From assembly GCA_024280815.1 (NCBI GenBank), contig JAJRPL010000201.1:1-24675 (forward strand): a stretch of 24,675 nt of DNA, in the 5' to 3' direction. The position numbers were made by a program, and so were the translations under genes. Position 1 is the first letter of the stretch; the number at the start of each line of letters is the position of its first letter. Under the pieces are notes generated by a model that worked only from the letters and a program-made list of their open reading frames with translations, searched no databases and was not told where the DNA came from. The stretch is from Bacteroidota bacterium. GTDB lineage: Bacteria > Bacteroidota > Bacteroidia > Flavobacteriales > Flavobacteriaceae. Below, piece after piece: positions 1 to 8,872 of the stretch.

Positions 1-324
1 CCAACCACTTACTTTAGTTCCCTCAATTGTAGATCTAAAAAAAACGCCACTGTTACCATCAGCTTCTTGCTTAAATTCTAAGGTGAGAATAAAATTTTTA
101 TAATGTTTATCAGTTCCTAAATAACCATATTGAGCATCTGGACCACTCTCACAAATGATTTCTCCGTTTTCAACATACCACTTTTCAGTTCCATAATTCG
201 TCCAGCCATCTAAGTTGTTTCCATTAAAAAGTGTTGCTTTTTGTGATGAACAATTTACAAAAAAGAAGATGAATACAATATAAAGCACTAACTTACTACT
301 ATTTACAATTGGTGATTTATCCAT
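1..324 (-). CDS. Partial DUF1080 (3-keto-disaccharide hydrolase-like) lipoprotein, N-terminal part
   Basis: Reading the minus strand from ATG at 324 gives 108 open codons that run off the left edge, so only the N-terminus is present. A hydrophobic segment (about residues 12-23, rich in I, V and F) ends in VNCSS, which looks like a lipobox with Cys25, so the mature protein is probably a lipid-anchored periplasmic or surface protein. After the signal come LFNGNNLDGW, WYVENGEIIC and the motif GNSGVFFRS. These are typical of the DUF1080 / 3-keto-disaccharide hydrolase fold, a concanavalin-like beta sandwich abundant in Bacteroidota and linked to glycan breakdown. The family call rests on recognised motifs; the substrate cannot be told. 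It is divergent from lepA and lies downstream of the small membrane-protein gene on the same strand, across 129 bases in which I see no clear promoter. Confidence 0.8.
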   Translation of the reverse strand, partial: MDKSPIVNSSKLVLYIVFIFFFVNCSSQKATLFNGNNLDGWTNYGTEKWYVENGEIICESGPDAQYGYLGTDKHYKNFILTLEFKQEADGNSGVFFRSTIEGTKVSGW

Positions 325-453
325 AATGAATTGGTTTTAAGTTATAAGATTTAAAAACTTCAATTTACAAAACGAAAAGGTCTCATTTAAATAATTTCTA
401 TAAACAACCTCTAAAACGAGATGAACAAACAAACAGAGATAATAAATACAACT

Positions 454-588
454 CTATTTACCGAAGTAAAGCTCCATTAAACCTTCAGCATTCAACCATA
501 AATAAATAGCTAATAAAAGTAAAATTATAAATAGTATTGACTTTCCATAATTTGGTTTTCTGCGTTTTTTTAATCTACGAAATTCCAT
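454..588 (-). CDS. Small 44-residue single-pass membrane protein
   Basis: ATG at 588 on the minus strand opens 44 codons ending in TAG. The first 15 residues are strongly basic (MEFRRLKKRRKPNYGK). A hydrophobic helix follows (about residues 17-33, SILFIILLLLAIYLWL) and then a short tail, NAEGLMELYFGK. The basic-then-hydrophobic layout predicts one membrane helix with the N-terminus in the cytoplasm, by the positive-inside rule. The coding case rests on this coherent composition, the ATG, and its place head-to-head with lepA, 81 bases away. Small basic membrane proteins of this type occur in flavobacteria, but I do not know a function and propose none. Confidence 0.6.
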   Translation of the reverse strand: MEFRRLKKRRKPNYGKSILFIILLLLAIYLWLNAEGLMELYFGK

Positions 589-633
589 AAATAGGTTTGT
601 TTTATCTTTTCAAAAATACATCAAATATTTAAG

Positions 634-641
634 TATCTTTG
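634..641 (+). promoter_or_regulatory. Probable -7 box of the lepA promoter (TATCTTTG)
   Basis: TATCTTTG matches the Bacteroidota -7 consensus TANNTTTG exactly and lies 28 bases before the lepA ATG. I see no TTG at the expected 17-19 base spacing upstream, so only half of the promoter is supported. Confidence 0.5.
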
Positions 642-669
642 CCTCCTAACGACAGCACGTAAACGACGA

Positions 670-2466
670 ATGAAAAACATACGAAATTTTTGTATAATTG
701 CCCATATAGATCATGGTAAAAGTACCTTGGCGGATAGATTATTAGGTTTTACCAATACAGTGACCGAAAGAGAATCTAAAGCTCAATTGTTAGACTCTAT
801 GGATTTGGAGCGTGAGCGTGGTATCACCATTAAGAGTCATGCCATTCAAATGGATTATGAGTTTGAAGGTGAGCAATACATCTTGAATTTGATTGACACT
901 CCTGGTCATGTTGATTTTTCTTATGAAGTTTCTCGGTCTATTGCTGCCTGTGAAGGTGCATTATTGATTGTTGATGCCGCTCAAAGTATACAAGCACAAA
1001 CCATTTCAAATTTATATTTAGCCTTAGAGAATGATTTAGAGATTATCCCTGTGTTGAATAAAGTTGATTTACCTAGTGCAAACCCAGAAGAAGTTACTGA
1101 TGATATTGTTGATTTATTAGGCTGTGACCCAGAAGAAGTCATTCATGCCAGTGGTAAGACCGGTTTAGGAGTTGAAAATATTTTAACGGCAATTATTAAT
1201 CGTGTTCCTGCTCCTTCTGGAGATGTAGACGAACCTTTACAAGCCTTGATATTTGATTCTGTTTACAATTCATACCGTGGTGTAGAAACTTATTTTAGAG
1301 TATTAAACGGTTCAATAAAAAAAGGACAACAAGTAAAATTTATGGCTACCGACAAAGCTTATTTTGCTGATGAAGTAGGTACATTGAAATTAAATCAAGT
1401 TCCTAAAAAAGAAATTTTTGCAGGTGATGTTGGTTATTTAATAACAGGAATAAAAGAAGCAAAAGAAATTAAAGTTGGTGATACTATTACCGATGCTAAA
1501 AATCCTACAACCAATGCTATTGATGGTTTTGAGGATGTAAAGCCTATGGTTTTTGCAGGTATTTATCCTGTAGAAAACGATGATTTTGAAGAGTTACGTA
1601 ATTCTATGGAGAAACTACAACTCAATGATGCTTCTTTGGTATTTCAACCAGAAAGTTCTGCGGCTTTAGGTTTTGGGTTCAGATGTGGTTTTTTAGGTAT
1701 GCTACACTTAGAAATTATCCAAGAACGTTTAGAGCGTGAGTTTGATATGACGGTTATTACTACCGTACCTAATGTTTCATATCATGCGTTTACTAATAAA
1801 AATCCTGATACTATTTTATTAGTAAATAATCCATCTGACTTACCAGAACCCTCTAAACTAAATAGAGTTGAAGAACCATATATTAAAGCTTCTATCATTA
1901 CAAAATCAGATTTTGTGGGTAATGTTATGAGTTTGTGTATTGAAAAACGTGGTGAAATTACCAATCAGACTTATTTAACCACCGAAAGAGTAGAATTAAC
2001 TTTTGATATGCCTTTGGCAGAGATTGTCTTTGATTTTTATGACCGATTAAAAACTGTTTCTAAGGGCTATGCTTCGTTTGACTACTCACCTATTGGGATG
2101 CGTGAATCTAAATTAGTGAAAGTTGATATTTTACTAAACGGTGATGCTGTAGATGCACTTTCTGCATTATTACATGCCGATAATGCCTATGGTATAGGTA
2201 AAAAAATGTGCGAAAAACTACGTCAGTTAATTCCGCGTCAACAATTTGATATTCCTATTCAAGCAGCTATTGGTGCAAAAATAATTTCTCGTGAAACTAT
2301 AAAAGCATTACGAAAAGATGTTACTGCCAAATGTTATGGAGGTGATATTTCGCGTAAACGTAAACTCCTAGAAAAACAGAAAAAAGGAAAAAAACGAATG
2401 CGTCAAGTGGGTAATGTTGAAATACCTCAAGAGGCGTTTATGGCGGTTTTGAAGTTGAATGATTAA
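670..2466 (+). CDS. lepA: Elongation factor 4 (LepA), back-translocating ribosomal GTPase
   Basis: This is a 598-residue translational GTPase, the usual LepA length. The G domain shows the P-loop AHIDHGKS (residues 11-18), the switch region RERGITIK (about 48-55), DTPGH (76-80), NKVD (130-133) and SGKTG (161-165). EF-G-like domains II, III and V follow. The LepA-specific C-terminal domain ends in a basic stretch (KRKLLEKQKKGKKRMR) and then VEIPQEAFMAVLK, as in the family. It acts on ribosomes in the cytoplasm; the family is known to bind stalled or mistranslocated ribosomes and to matter under ionic or cold stress. The ATG at 670 follows a good -7 box and begins directly with MKNIRNFCIIAHIDHGK, so the start is secure. 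It is a single-gene unit facing nifJ tail-to-tail. Confidence 0.97.
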   Translation: MKNIRNFCIIAHIDHGKSTLADRLLGFTNTVTERESKAQLLDSMDLERERGITIKSHAIQMDYEFEGEQYILNLIDTPGHVDFSYEVSRSIAACEGALLIVDAAQSIQAQTISNLYLALENDLEIIPVLNKVDLPSANPEEVTDDIVDLLGCDPEEVIHASGKTGLGVENILTAIINRVPAPSGDVDEPLQALIFDSVYNSYRGVETYFRVLNGSIKKGQQVKFMATDKAYFADEVGTLKLNQVPKKEIFAGDVGYLITGIKEAKEIKVGDTITDAKNPTTNAIDGFEDVKPMVFAGIYPVENDDFEELRNSMEKLQLNDASLVFQPESSAALGFGFRCGFLGMLHLEIIQERLEREFDMTVITTVPNVSYHAFTNKNPDTILLVNNPSDLPEPSKLNRVEEPYIKASIITKSDFVGNVMSLCIEKRGEITNQTYLTTERVELTFDMPLAEIVFDFYDRLKTVSKGYASFDYSPIGMRESKLVKVDILLNGDAVDALSALLHADNAYGIGKKMCEKLRQLIPRQQFDIPIQAAIGAKIISRETIKALRKDVTAKCYGGDISRKRKLLEKQKKGKKRMRQVGNVEIPQEAFMAVLKLND

Positions 2467-2489
2467 TCGGAGGTGATAACCAAAAATAC

Positions 2490-2511
2490 TGAGTTTTAAT
2501 TATAAAACTCA
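2490..2511 (+). terminator. Likely lepA terminator hairpin
   Basis: A 9-bp stem (TGAGTTTTA at 2490-2498 with TAAAACTCA at 2503-2511) and a 4-base loop lie 23 bases after the lepA stop. ACATTTTTA follows, giving the short U-tract of an intrinsic terminator. The stem is AT-rich, so strength is uncertain. Confidence 0.55.
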
Positions 2512-2565
2512 ACATTTTTAACTTATAATAGATTTAGATTACTCACGATAAAGAAAAACCAAGAA

Positions 2566-2600
2566 TAGACCTCACAGGTTTTCAAAACCTGTGAGGTCTA
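2566..2600. terminator. Perfect 17-bp palindrome, probable bidirectional terminator and dispersed repeat
   Basis: TAGACCTCACAGGTTTT (2566-2582) and its exact reverse complement (2584-2600) flank a single central base. TTTTATT follows on the plus strand, and T-rich sequence follows on the minus strand. It sits 5 bases beyond the nifJ stop, between convergent lepA and nifJ, as expected for a two-way terminator. From general knowledge of flavobacterial genomes, ACCTCACAGG...CCTGTGAGGT palindromes recur between genes. The copy number here cannot be seen. Confidence 0.7.
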
Positions 2601-2605
2601 TTTTA

Positions 2606-5600
2606 TTACAAATTACTGAAAATCTGCAAGCGTTCCCATTTATCATCAACACCTTCTTGTGCTTTTTCTAATAATTGAGCTGCAAATTTCTCATCCATCT
2701 TTTTAACACGTGCAAAACGAGCCTCTTTATACATAAAGTCGGCTACATTTCCTTTAGGTGCTTTAGAATCTAATTTAAATTTTTTGCCTTTAGGGTTGTC
2801 AGGGTTAAAACGGAACAATGGCCAATAACCTGTTTCTACAGCTACTTGTCGATGTTCTGCACCAAACTTTAAATCATAACCATGCTCTCCACAATGAGAA
2901 TATGCAATAATTATTGATGGACCATCATACGCAACAGCTTCTTTAAAGGCTTTAATGGTTTGCATATCTTTTGCTCCAACGGCAACTTGTGCTACATAGA
3001 CACTACCATAAGAAACTGCTTGTAAGGCTAAATCTTTTTTAGCGGTCTTTTTTCCTGCAATAGAGAATTTTGCACTTGCTCCAATTGGTGTTGCTTTTGA
3101 GGTTTGCCCACCTGTATTAGAATACACTTCAGTGTCCATCACCAATACATTTATATTCTCTCCAGAAGATAAAATATGATCTAACCCACCATAACCAATA
3201 TCATATGCCCATCCATCACCTCCAAATACCCAAAGGTGTTTTCTACCTAAGTTATCAGACAATTGTATTAATTCTTTAGCATGTTTAGCCTCAGATTTTT
3301 CAAGAATAACATTTAGTTTACTAATATTTTCAAACTGTAAGGCTTTGGTAATTTCATCGCGTTCTTCATTATCTAGAATCGCCGTTACTAATTCCTTACC
3401 AATTTCTGGTTCTAAAATTTTTATCAATTTCTGAGCCCTAGCTTGTTTGGCATTTAATGCTAATTTCAAGCCTAAACCAAACTCAGCATTATCTTCAAAT
3501 AGTGAATTTGCCCAAGCGGGGCCACGTCCTTCCTTATTTGTTGTGTATGGTGTTGTTGGTAAATTACCTCCATAAATTGAAGAGCATCCTGTGGCATTGG
3601 CTATAACCATATTATCTCCCCAAAGTTGGGTTAACAATTTAATATATGGTGTTTCTCCACAACCTGAACATGCTCCTGAGAATTCAAATAAAGGTTGTAA
3701 AAATTGAGATCCTTTAACAGTGCTAATTTTTAGTTCTTTTCTATCATAATCTGGTAAGTCAATAAAATGATCCCAGTTTACGGCCTCTGCCTCTGCAACC
3801 TCTTTTTTAGAATGCATATTAATGGCCTTAAAGTTTTCGTCTTCTTTACTTATGGCAGGACAAACTGCAACACAAAGATCACAACCTGTACAATCGTAAG
3901 GAGAAACTTGCAATACATACTTATCTGCTTCTTTATCAAATGGTCTTCCTTTGGCAGCTACACTAGCCAAAGTTGTTGGAAAATCAGTTAACATAGATTC
4001 ATTTACAACTTTGGCACGTATAGCACTATGAGGACAAATCAAAACGCATTTATTACATTGTGTACACAAATCTACATCATCCCATACAGGAATAAAGTCT
4101 GCAATATCTCTTTTTTGATATTGAGAAGTTCCCGTAGGGAAAGTTCCGTCAGGCATAAAAACACCCACAGGTAATACATCGCCTTTACCCGCCATAGACA
4201 TGGCCAACACTTCTTTGGTAAATGTTGTAGCTTTATTAGTAACAAACGATTTAAATGCTTTACTACCATTTACTACTTTTGGGTAATCGACTTCAACTAA
4301 ATTTTCTAGTGATTTATCTACGGCATTAAAATTCATTTGTACAACTTCATCTCCTTTATGAGAATATGATTTTACAATAGCATCTTTAATTCGTTGTATT
4401 GCTTCGTCTTTTGGTAATATCCCAGAAATGGCAAAGAAACAGGTTTGCAAAATCGTATTTGTTCTTCTTCCTAATTTTGCTTCTTGAGCAACTTTAGAGG
4501 CATCAATGATATAAAACTTTAATTCTTTGTCAATAATACGTTGCTGCGTTTTTACAGGTAAACGCTCCCAGATTTCATCTTTTGAATAAGGTGCATTTAA
4601 CAAGAATGTTCCTCCCTTTTTTGCTTTGGCAACAATATCATATTTATCTATAAAATTGTATTGATGACAGGCAATAAAATCTGCTGTATTAATTAAATAA
4701 GTTGAATAAATAGGGTCTGGACCAAAACGCAAATGAGATACCGTTTGTGAACCTGCTTTATTTGAATCATATACAAAATAACCTTGCGTATAATGTTCGG
4801 TTGTATCTCCAATAATTTTAATCGAGTTTTTATTAGCACTTACCGTTCCGTCAGAGCCTAAGCCATAAAACAAACAGTTAAATGTATGTTTTTTTGTGTT
4901 GAATACTTTATTTACTTCAATACTTGTATTGGAAACATCATCAATAATACCAACCGTAAAGTGGTTTTTTGGAGTTTTGGCATTTAAATTATCATAAATT
5001 GCTTTTACCATAGCTGGTGTAAATTCTTTAGATGATAATCCGTAACGTCCACCAATAATTTTAGGCAATTGCTTATCACTTTCTACAAAAGCAGAAACTA
5101 CATCCAAATACAAAGGTTCTCCAACACTACCAGATTCTTTGGTACGATCCATTACTGCAATTCTTTGCGCTGTATTTGGGATTTTACCAATGAAATAACT
5201 AATGTCAAATGGTCTATATAAGCGTACAATTAATGCACCTACTTTTTCACCATCAGTAAGCATGGTATCTATTGTTTCACGGATTGGTCCTTCGCCAGAA
5301 CCCATCAAAATAATTACGTTTGTTGCTTCAGGATGTCCAATATAATCAAACAATTCATATTTTCTACCGGTAAGTTTATAAAACTCATCCATTGAATCTT
5401 GAACAATAGATGGTGTACGCTCATAAAATAAATTGGCAGCTTCTCGCGCTTGAAAAAACACATCAGGATTTTGTGATGTACCTCGGATTACTGGATTTTT
5501 AGGGTTTAAAGCTCGTTCCTTATGTTCCATTATTTTATCTAATGGCATCATTTTACTAATTACATCATCTGAAATATCATCAATCTTTTGAATTTCATGT

Positions 5601-6136
5601 GAAGTACGGAATCCATCAAAAATATTTAAAAAGGGTACTCTTGCTTTTAATGTCGCTACTTGAGTTATTAGCGCAAAATCTTGTGCTTCTTGTACAGTTC
5701 CTCCAAAAAGCATTGCAAAACCTGTTTGGCGTGTTGCCATAACATCTGAATGGTCTCCAAATATCGACAAAGCATGTGTTGCTATAGTCCGAGCTGCAAT
5801 ATGAAAAACTGTAGGCAATAATTCACCTGCAATTTTATACATATTAGGAATCATCAATAATAAGCCTTGAGATGCTGTAAATGTTGAGGTTAATGCTCCT
5901 CCTTGCAAACTACCATGGACAGCTCCTGCTGCACCACCTTCACTTTGCATTTCTATAATATGAGGAATATCTCCAAAAATATTAGTTTGTTTATTTGCAC
6001 TATAGGCCTCAGCGTGTTCTCCCATTGGAGAGGAAGGTGTAATAGGATATATTGCACAAATTTCATTTGTTTTATGAGCAATACGGGCTACTGCTTCATT
6101 ACCATCTAAGATTAATTTTTTAACTTTTTTTTGCAT
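2606..6136 (-). CDS. nifJ: Pyruvate:ferredoxin (flavodoxin) oxidoreductase, single-chain
   Basis: This 1176-residue homodimer-type PFOR oxidises pyruvate and CoA to acetyl-CoA and CO2 and passes electrons to ferredoxin or flavodoxin in the cytoplasm. The N-terminal TPP/pyruvate-binding domain shows DGNEAVARIAHKTNEI and IYPITPSSPMGE (about residues 10-40). A two-cluster ferredoxin domain has CTQCNKCVLICP (near 690) and CTGCDLCVAVCP (near 748). The C-terminal TPP domain has GACSGCGE (near 820, proximal-cluster cysteines), ATGCSSIYGGN (near 850) and GGDGWAYDIGYGG (near 977). All domains are present and in order. No cysteines follow in the last roughly 70 residues, so there is no sign of the disulfide-bearing protective extension known from Desulfovibrio africanus. 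The start MQKKVKKLILDGNEA matches family N-termini. It is a monocistronic unit beside ferredoxin and 2-oxoacid oxidoreductase genes. I found no convincing -7 box upstream. Confidence 0.96.
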   Translation of the reverse strand: MQKKVKKLILDGNEAVARIAHKTNEICAIYPITPSSPMGEHAEAYSANKQTNIFGDIPHIIEMQSEGGAAGAVHGSLQGGALTSTFTASQGLLLMIPNMYKIAGELLPTVFHIAARTIATHALSIFGDHSDVMATRQTGFAMLFGGTVQEAQDFALITQVATLKARVPFLNIFDGFRTSHEIQKIDDISDDVISKMMPLDKIMEHKERALNPKNPVIRGTSQNPDVFFQAREAANLFYERTPSIVQDSMDEFYKLTGRKYELFDYIGHPEATNVIILMGSGEGPIRETIDTMLTDGEKVGALIVRLYRPFDISYFIGKIPNTAQRIAVMDRTKESGSVGEPLYLDVVSAFVESDKQLPKIIGGRYGLSSKEFTPAMVKAIYDNLNAKTPKNHFTVGIIDDVSNTSIEVNKVFNTKKHTFNCLFYGLGSDGTVSANKNSIKIIGDTTEHYTQGYFVYDSNKAGSQTVSHLRFGPDPIYSTYLINTADFIACHQYNFIDKYDIVAKAKKGGTFLLNAPYSKDEIWERLPVKTQQRIIDKELKFYIIDASKVAQEAKLGRRTNTILQTCFFAISGILPKDEAIQRIKDAIVKSYSHKGDEVVQMNFNAVDKSLENLVEVDYPKVVNGSKAFKSFVTNKATTFTKEVLAMSMAGKGDVLPVGVFMPDGTFPTGTSQYQKRDIADFIPVWDDVDLCTQCNKCVLICPHSAIRAKVVNESMLTDFPTTLASVAAKGRPFDKEADKYVLQVSPYDCTGCDLCVAVCPAISKEDENFKAINMHSKKEVAEAEAVNWDHFIDLPDYDRKELKISTVKGSQFLQPLFEFSGACSGCGETPYIKLLTQLWGDNMVIANATGCSSIYGGNLPTTPYTTNKEGRGPAWANSLFEDNAEFGLGLKLALNAKQARAQKLIKILEPEIGKELVTAILDNEERDEITKALQFENISKLNVILEKSEAKHAKELIQLSDNLGRKHLWVFGGDGWAYDIGYGGLDHILSSGENINVLVMDTEVYSNTGGQTSKATPIGASAKFSIAGKKTAKKDLALQAVSYGSVYVAQVAVGAKDMQTIKAFKEAVAYDGPSIIIAYSHCGEHGYDLKFGAEHRQVAVETGYWPLFRFNPDNPKGKKFKLDSKAPKGNVADFMYKEARFARVKKMDEKFAAQLLEKAQEGVDDKWERLQIFSNL

Positions 6137-6519
6137 AATAAGTATATTGTATAGCCTTTTTATAATTTATATAAAATTTTACCACTGTATTATGCAGTTT
6201 AACTCAGATTACACTAAACTAAATCGTTCATAAATCACTCCAAAACAAGTATTTTTGTGTAAGTATAGAGCCCAACTCTAATTCATAATCTAAGTTTAAA
6301 AAATTACAAAAACAACTATCTGTTTTTATTAAAAATCAGCGTAAAAGTAGAATTACTTATTCTTGTAATCTATGATAATTGTCAGGCCTTAACGACTCTT
6401 CTAAAACCAAAAACACTCTCAATACTAGTATTGAGAGTGTTTTTCCAATTTTTATAAAATTGCCTTAGCTAAAGCAAAATGAAAATATTTATCTATAAAA
6501 TATATGTAGCATCACAGTA
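6137..6519. other. Intergenic region between nifJ and the ferredoxin gene
   Basis: These 383 bases hold no plausible ORF. They contain the perfect inverted repeat at 6409-6444. The rest (6137-6408) must carry the nifJ promoter and leader on the minus strand, but I could not find a full TTG-N19-TANNTTTG match there. Confidence 0.6.
6409..6444 (-). terminator. Perfect 18-bp inverted repeat, probable ferredoxin-gene terminator
   Basis: AAAAACACTCTCAATACT (6409-6426) is followed directly by its exact reverse complement (6427-6444), with no unpaired loop bases. On the minus strand the stem ends in TTTTTGGTTTT, an intrinsic-terminator tail. It lies 75 bases after the ferredoxin stop and about 270 bases before nifJ, separating the two minus-strand genes into different units. 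Confidence 0.7.
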
Positions 6520-6870
6520 TTATTCACCATGTAACCATACTTTTTTCTCTAATAATTGTTCTTCTGTTTCTTCATGATTTTCATCCAAAATACAACAGTC
6601 TACCGGACAAACAGAAGCACATTGAGGCTCGTCATGAAAACCTTTACATTCTGTACACTTATCGGTAACAATAAAATAAAATTCATCAGAAACAGGTTCG
6701 TTTTCTGCATCTGCATCAGCTTCACTCCCATTAGGTAAAGTAACTGTACCACTTAAAGATGTTTCTTCAGCAAAAGACCATTCTTGATCTGGTTCATAAA
6801 TTGCATGATTTGGACACTCAGAAACACAAGCATCACAATTAATACATTCATCGGTAATAATAATAGCCAT
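6520..6870 (-). CDS. 2[4Fe-4S] ferredoxin (Alvin/YfhL-like type)
   Basis: This is a 116-residue acidic ferredoxin. Cluster-binding cysteines are C9-C12-C15-C19P (CINCDACVSECP), then C72-C75 with the insert KGFHDEPQ and C84-C88P (CASVCPVDCC). The insert between C75 and C84 is the hallmark of the Allochromatium/YfhL-type low-potential ferredoxins. A strongly acidic linker (SEADADAENEP, residues 49-59) separates the motifs, and a Glu-rich C-terminal helix follows. It is a small cytoplasmic electron carrier. Its position between PFOR and 2-oxoacid:ferredoxin oxidoreductase genes makes it the natural acceptor for both. It is divergent from the korA-type gene, with 143 bases between them. A weak -7-like box on the minus strand (TATCTTTA, 6910-6903) lies 33 bases upstream. 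That it also donates to the nearby complex I is inference. Confidence 0.92.
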   Translation of the reverse strand: MAIIITDECINCDACVSECPNHAIYEPDQEWSFAEETSLSGTVTLPNGSEADADAENEPVSDEFYFIVTDKCTECKGFHDEPQCASVCPVDCCILDENHEETEEQLLEKKVWLHGE

Positions 6871-6968
6871 AATTTTTCTATATTTATAGTGAAATTGAAA
6901 TGTAAAGATAGTAATTTTTCAACAAAAGAATAATGATAAATGTCATACTTCTTTTGAAAAAGTGAACT

Positions 6969-6976
6969 TATTTTTG
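6969..6976 (+). promoter_or_regulatory. Probable -7 box of the kor operon (TATTTTTG)
   Basis: TATTTTTG fits TANNTTTG exactly and lies 37 bases before the ATG at 7014. No TTG is found at the expected -33 spacing, so the call rests on the -7 box and its position only. Confidence 0.45.
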
Positions 6977-7013
6977 ATAAATTTAATAAAAATTTCATTT
7001 AGTACAAATTTAT

Positions 7014-8870
7014 ATGGCAACAACTATAAAAAATCCACAACCAGGAGTCTTAGAAGCGGTAGTTATAAGATTCGTTGGAGATTCTGGTGACGGAATGCAA
7101 TTAACAGGAATGCAATTCACAGATACGTCGGCAATGTTTGGAAATGATGTAGCAACTTTTCCCAATTATCCTGCAGAAATTAGAGCTCCACAAGGTAGTT
7201 TATATGGTGTTTCTGGTTTTCAGGTACATATTGGTAGTATAGAAATCAGTACACCTGGTGAAGATTTAGATTTACTGGTTTGTATGAATCCTGCAGCTCT
7301 AAAAACAAATTTAAGTGCTTTAAAGGCTGGTCATACTATTATAATTGACACCGACTCTTTTACTAAAAAAAACCTAGAGAAAGCATTATATGCTAGTAAT
7401 CCATTAGAAGATGGAAGCTTAAATAACTATCGTGTTATTGAAGTTGCTATGACTTCTTTAACCAAAGAATCTCTAAAAGAGCTACAAGGGTTAGACAATA
7501 AAAGTATTACCCGAAGTAAAAATATGTTTGCTTTAGGAATGGTATATTGGATGTATGATCGAGATATGAATCATACCTTAGATTTCTTTGAAAAAAAGTT
7601 TCAAAAAAAACCTTTGATTGCTGAAGCTAATTCAAAAGTCTTAAAGACTGGTTATTTCTTTGCTGAAACCTTAGAATTAATTCCAAATTCATTTTCTATT
7701 TCACCTTCTAAAATGCCAAAAGGTACGTATAGAATTATTAATGGAAATCAAGCCACAGCATGGGGGTTTTTAGCTGCTGCAGAAAAAAGCGGATTAGAAT
7801 TATTTTTAGGTTCTTACCCAATTACACCTGCATCTGATATTTTACACGAACTTGTAAAACACAAACATTTTGGCGTAAAAGCATTTCAAGCAGAAGATGA
7901 AATAGCAGGAGTAACCTCCGCTATAGGAGCTTCGTTTGCAGGAGATTTTGCCATTACAACTACATCTGGACCAGGTTTAGCTTTAAAAGGTGAAGCCATT
8001 GGTTTGGCAATGATTCTTGAATTACCTCTAGTGATTGTAAATGTGCAGCGTGGCGGACCATCAACAGGTTTACCTACAAAAACAGAGCAATCCGATTTAC
8101 TGCAAGCCATGTATGGTAGAAACGGAGAGAGTCCGTTAATTGTAATTGCCGCAAGTACTCCTGCAGATTGTTTTGATTGGGCATATGAAGCAGCTAGATT
8201 AACCTTAGAACATATGACTCCTGTGTTGTTATTAACTGACGGCTATATTGCTAATGGTTCTGAACCTTGGAAAATAAAATCAATCAAAGATATGCCTCCA
8301 ATAACGCACAAACAGATAAGTGGTGGCGATTCTGAAAAATGGAATGTATATGATAGAGATGCTGTTACCCTCGCAAGAGAGTGGGCAATTCCAGGTACCA
8401 AAGGTTTTGAACATCGTGTTGGTGGTTTAGAAAAAGATAAAACAACGGGAAATGTATCTTATGTGCCAGAAAATCATGAATACATGACCAATATTAGAGC
8501 TGAAAAAGTTGAAAGAGTCCAAAATAGTATTCCTGATTTAAAATCAGACTTTAATGAAGAAGGAGATTTATTAATTGTTGGCTGGGGAGGAACTTTTGGT
8601 AGTTTACATTCAGCGGCTAAACAGTTAAATGAAGAAGGATATAAAGTTGGGCATGCTCATTTCCATTATATCAATCCGTTTCCAAAAAATACAGAAGCTA
8701 TCTTTTCTAAATTTAAAAAAATTATTGTTTGCGAACTAAATAATGGTCAACTAGTGTCTCTTCTAAGAATGAATTTTACCAATATTGAATTTTCTCAATA
8801 TAATAAAATGCAAGGCTTACCATTTGGTGCCAGTGAACTTGTACAAAAATTTAAAACATTGATAAAATAA
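7014..8870 (+). CDS. korA: 2-oxoglutarate (2-oxoacid):ferredoxin oxidoreductase, fused gamma-alpha subunit
   Basis: This 618-residue fusion has a gamma domain (about residues 12-220, with GDSGDGMQLTG at 22-32) and an alpha pyrimidine-binding domain (about 238-618, with YPITPA at 268-273 and GPSTGLPTKTEQSDL at 348-362). The gamma-alpha fusion paired with a short beta subunit is the usual form of bacterial 2-oxoglutarate:ferredoxin oxidoreductase (Kor/Oor). With the next gene it converts a 2-oxoacid and CoA to an acyl-CoA, CO2 and reduced ferredoxin in the cytoplasm. 2-Oxoglutarate is the likely substrate by family, but a branched-chain 2-oxoacid cannot be excluded by reading alone. It contains no ferredoxin domain of its own, so it needs a separate acceptor, and a suitable one lies divergently next door. 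The beta subunit gene starts 2 bases after its stop. Confidence 0.92.
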   Translation: MATTIKNPQPGVLEAVVIRFVGDSGDGMQLTGMQFTDTSAMFGNDVATFPNYPAEIRAPQGSLYGVSGFQVHIGSIEISTPGEDLDLLVCMNPAALKTNLSALKAGHTIIIDTDSFTKKNLEKALYASNPLEDGSLNNYRVIEVAMTSLTKESLKELQGLDNKSITRSKNMFALGMVYWMYDRDMNHTLDFFEKKFQKKPLIAEANSKVLKTGYFFAETLELIPNSFSISPSKMPKGTYRIINGNQATAWGFLAAAEKSGLELFLGSYPITPASDILHELVKHKHFGVKAFQAEDEIAGVTSAIGASFAGDFAITTTSGPGLALKGEAIGLAMILELPLVIVNVQRGGPSTGLPTKTEQSDLLQAMYGRNGESPLIVIAASTPADCFDWAYEAARLTLEHMTPVLLLTDGYIANGSEPWKIKSIKDMPPITHKQISGGDSEKWNVYDRDAVTLAREWAIPGTKGFEHRVGGLEKDKTTGNVSYVPENHEYMTNIRAEKVERVQNSIPDLKSDFNEEGDLLIVGWGGTFGSLHSAAKQLNEEGYKVGHAHFHYINPFPKNTEAIFSKFKKIIVCELNNGQLVSLLRMNFTNIEFSQYNKMQGLPFGASELVQKFKTLIK

Positions 8871-8872
8871 TT

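Noticed and set aside
2469..2477. GGAGGTGAT, a perfect Shine-Dalgarno-like string just after the lepA stop
   Set aside because: No ATG, GTG or TTG with a meaningful ORF follows at the right distance, and genes in this window do not use Shine-Dalgarno sites; probably chance.
6753..6998. Minus-strand ORF of 81 codons overlapping the ferredoxin start
   Set aside because: It overlaps the clear ferredoxin frame and the divergent promoter region and has no coding character.
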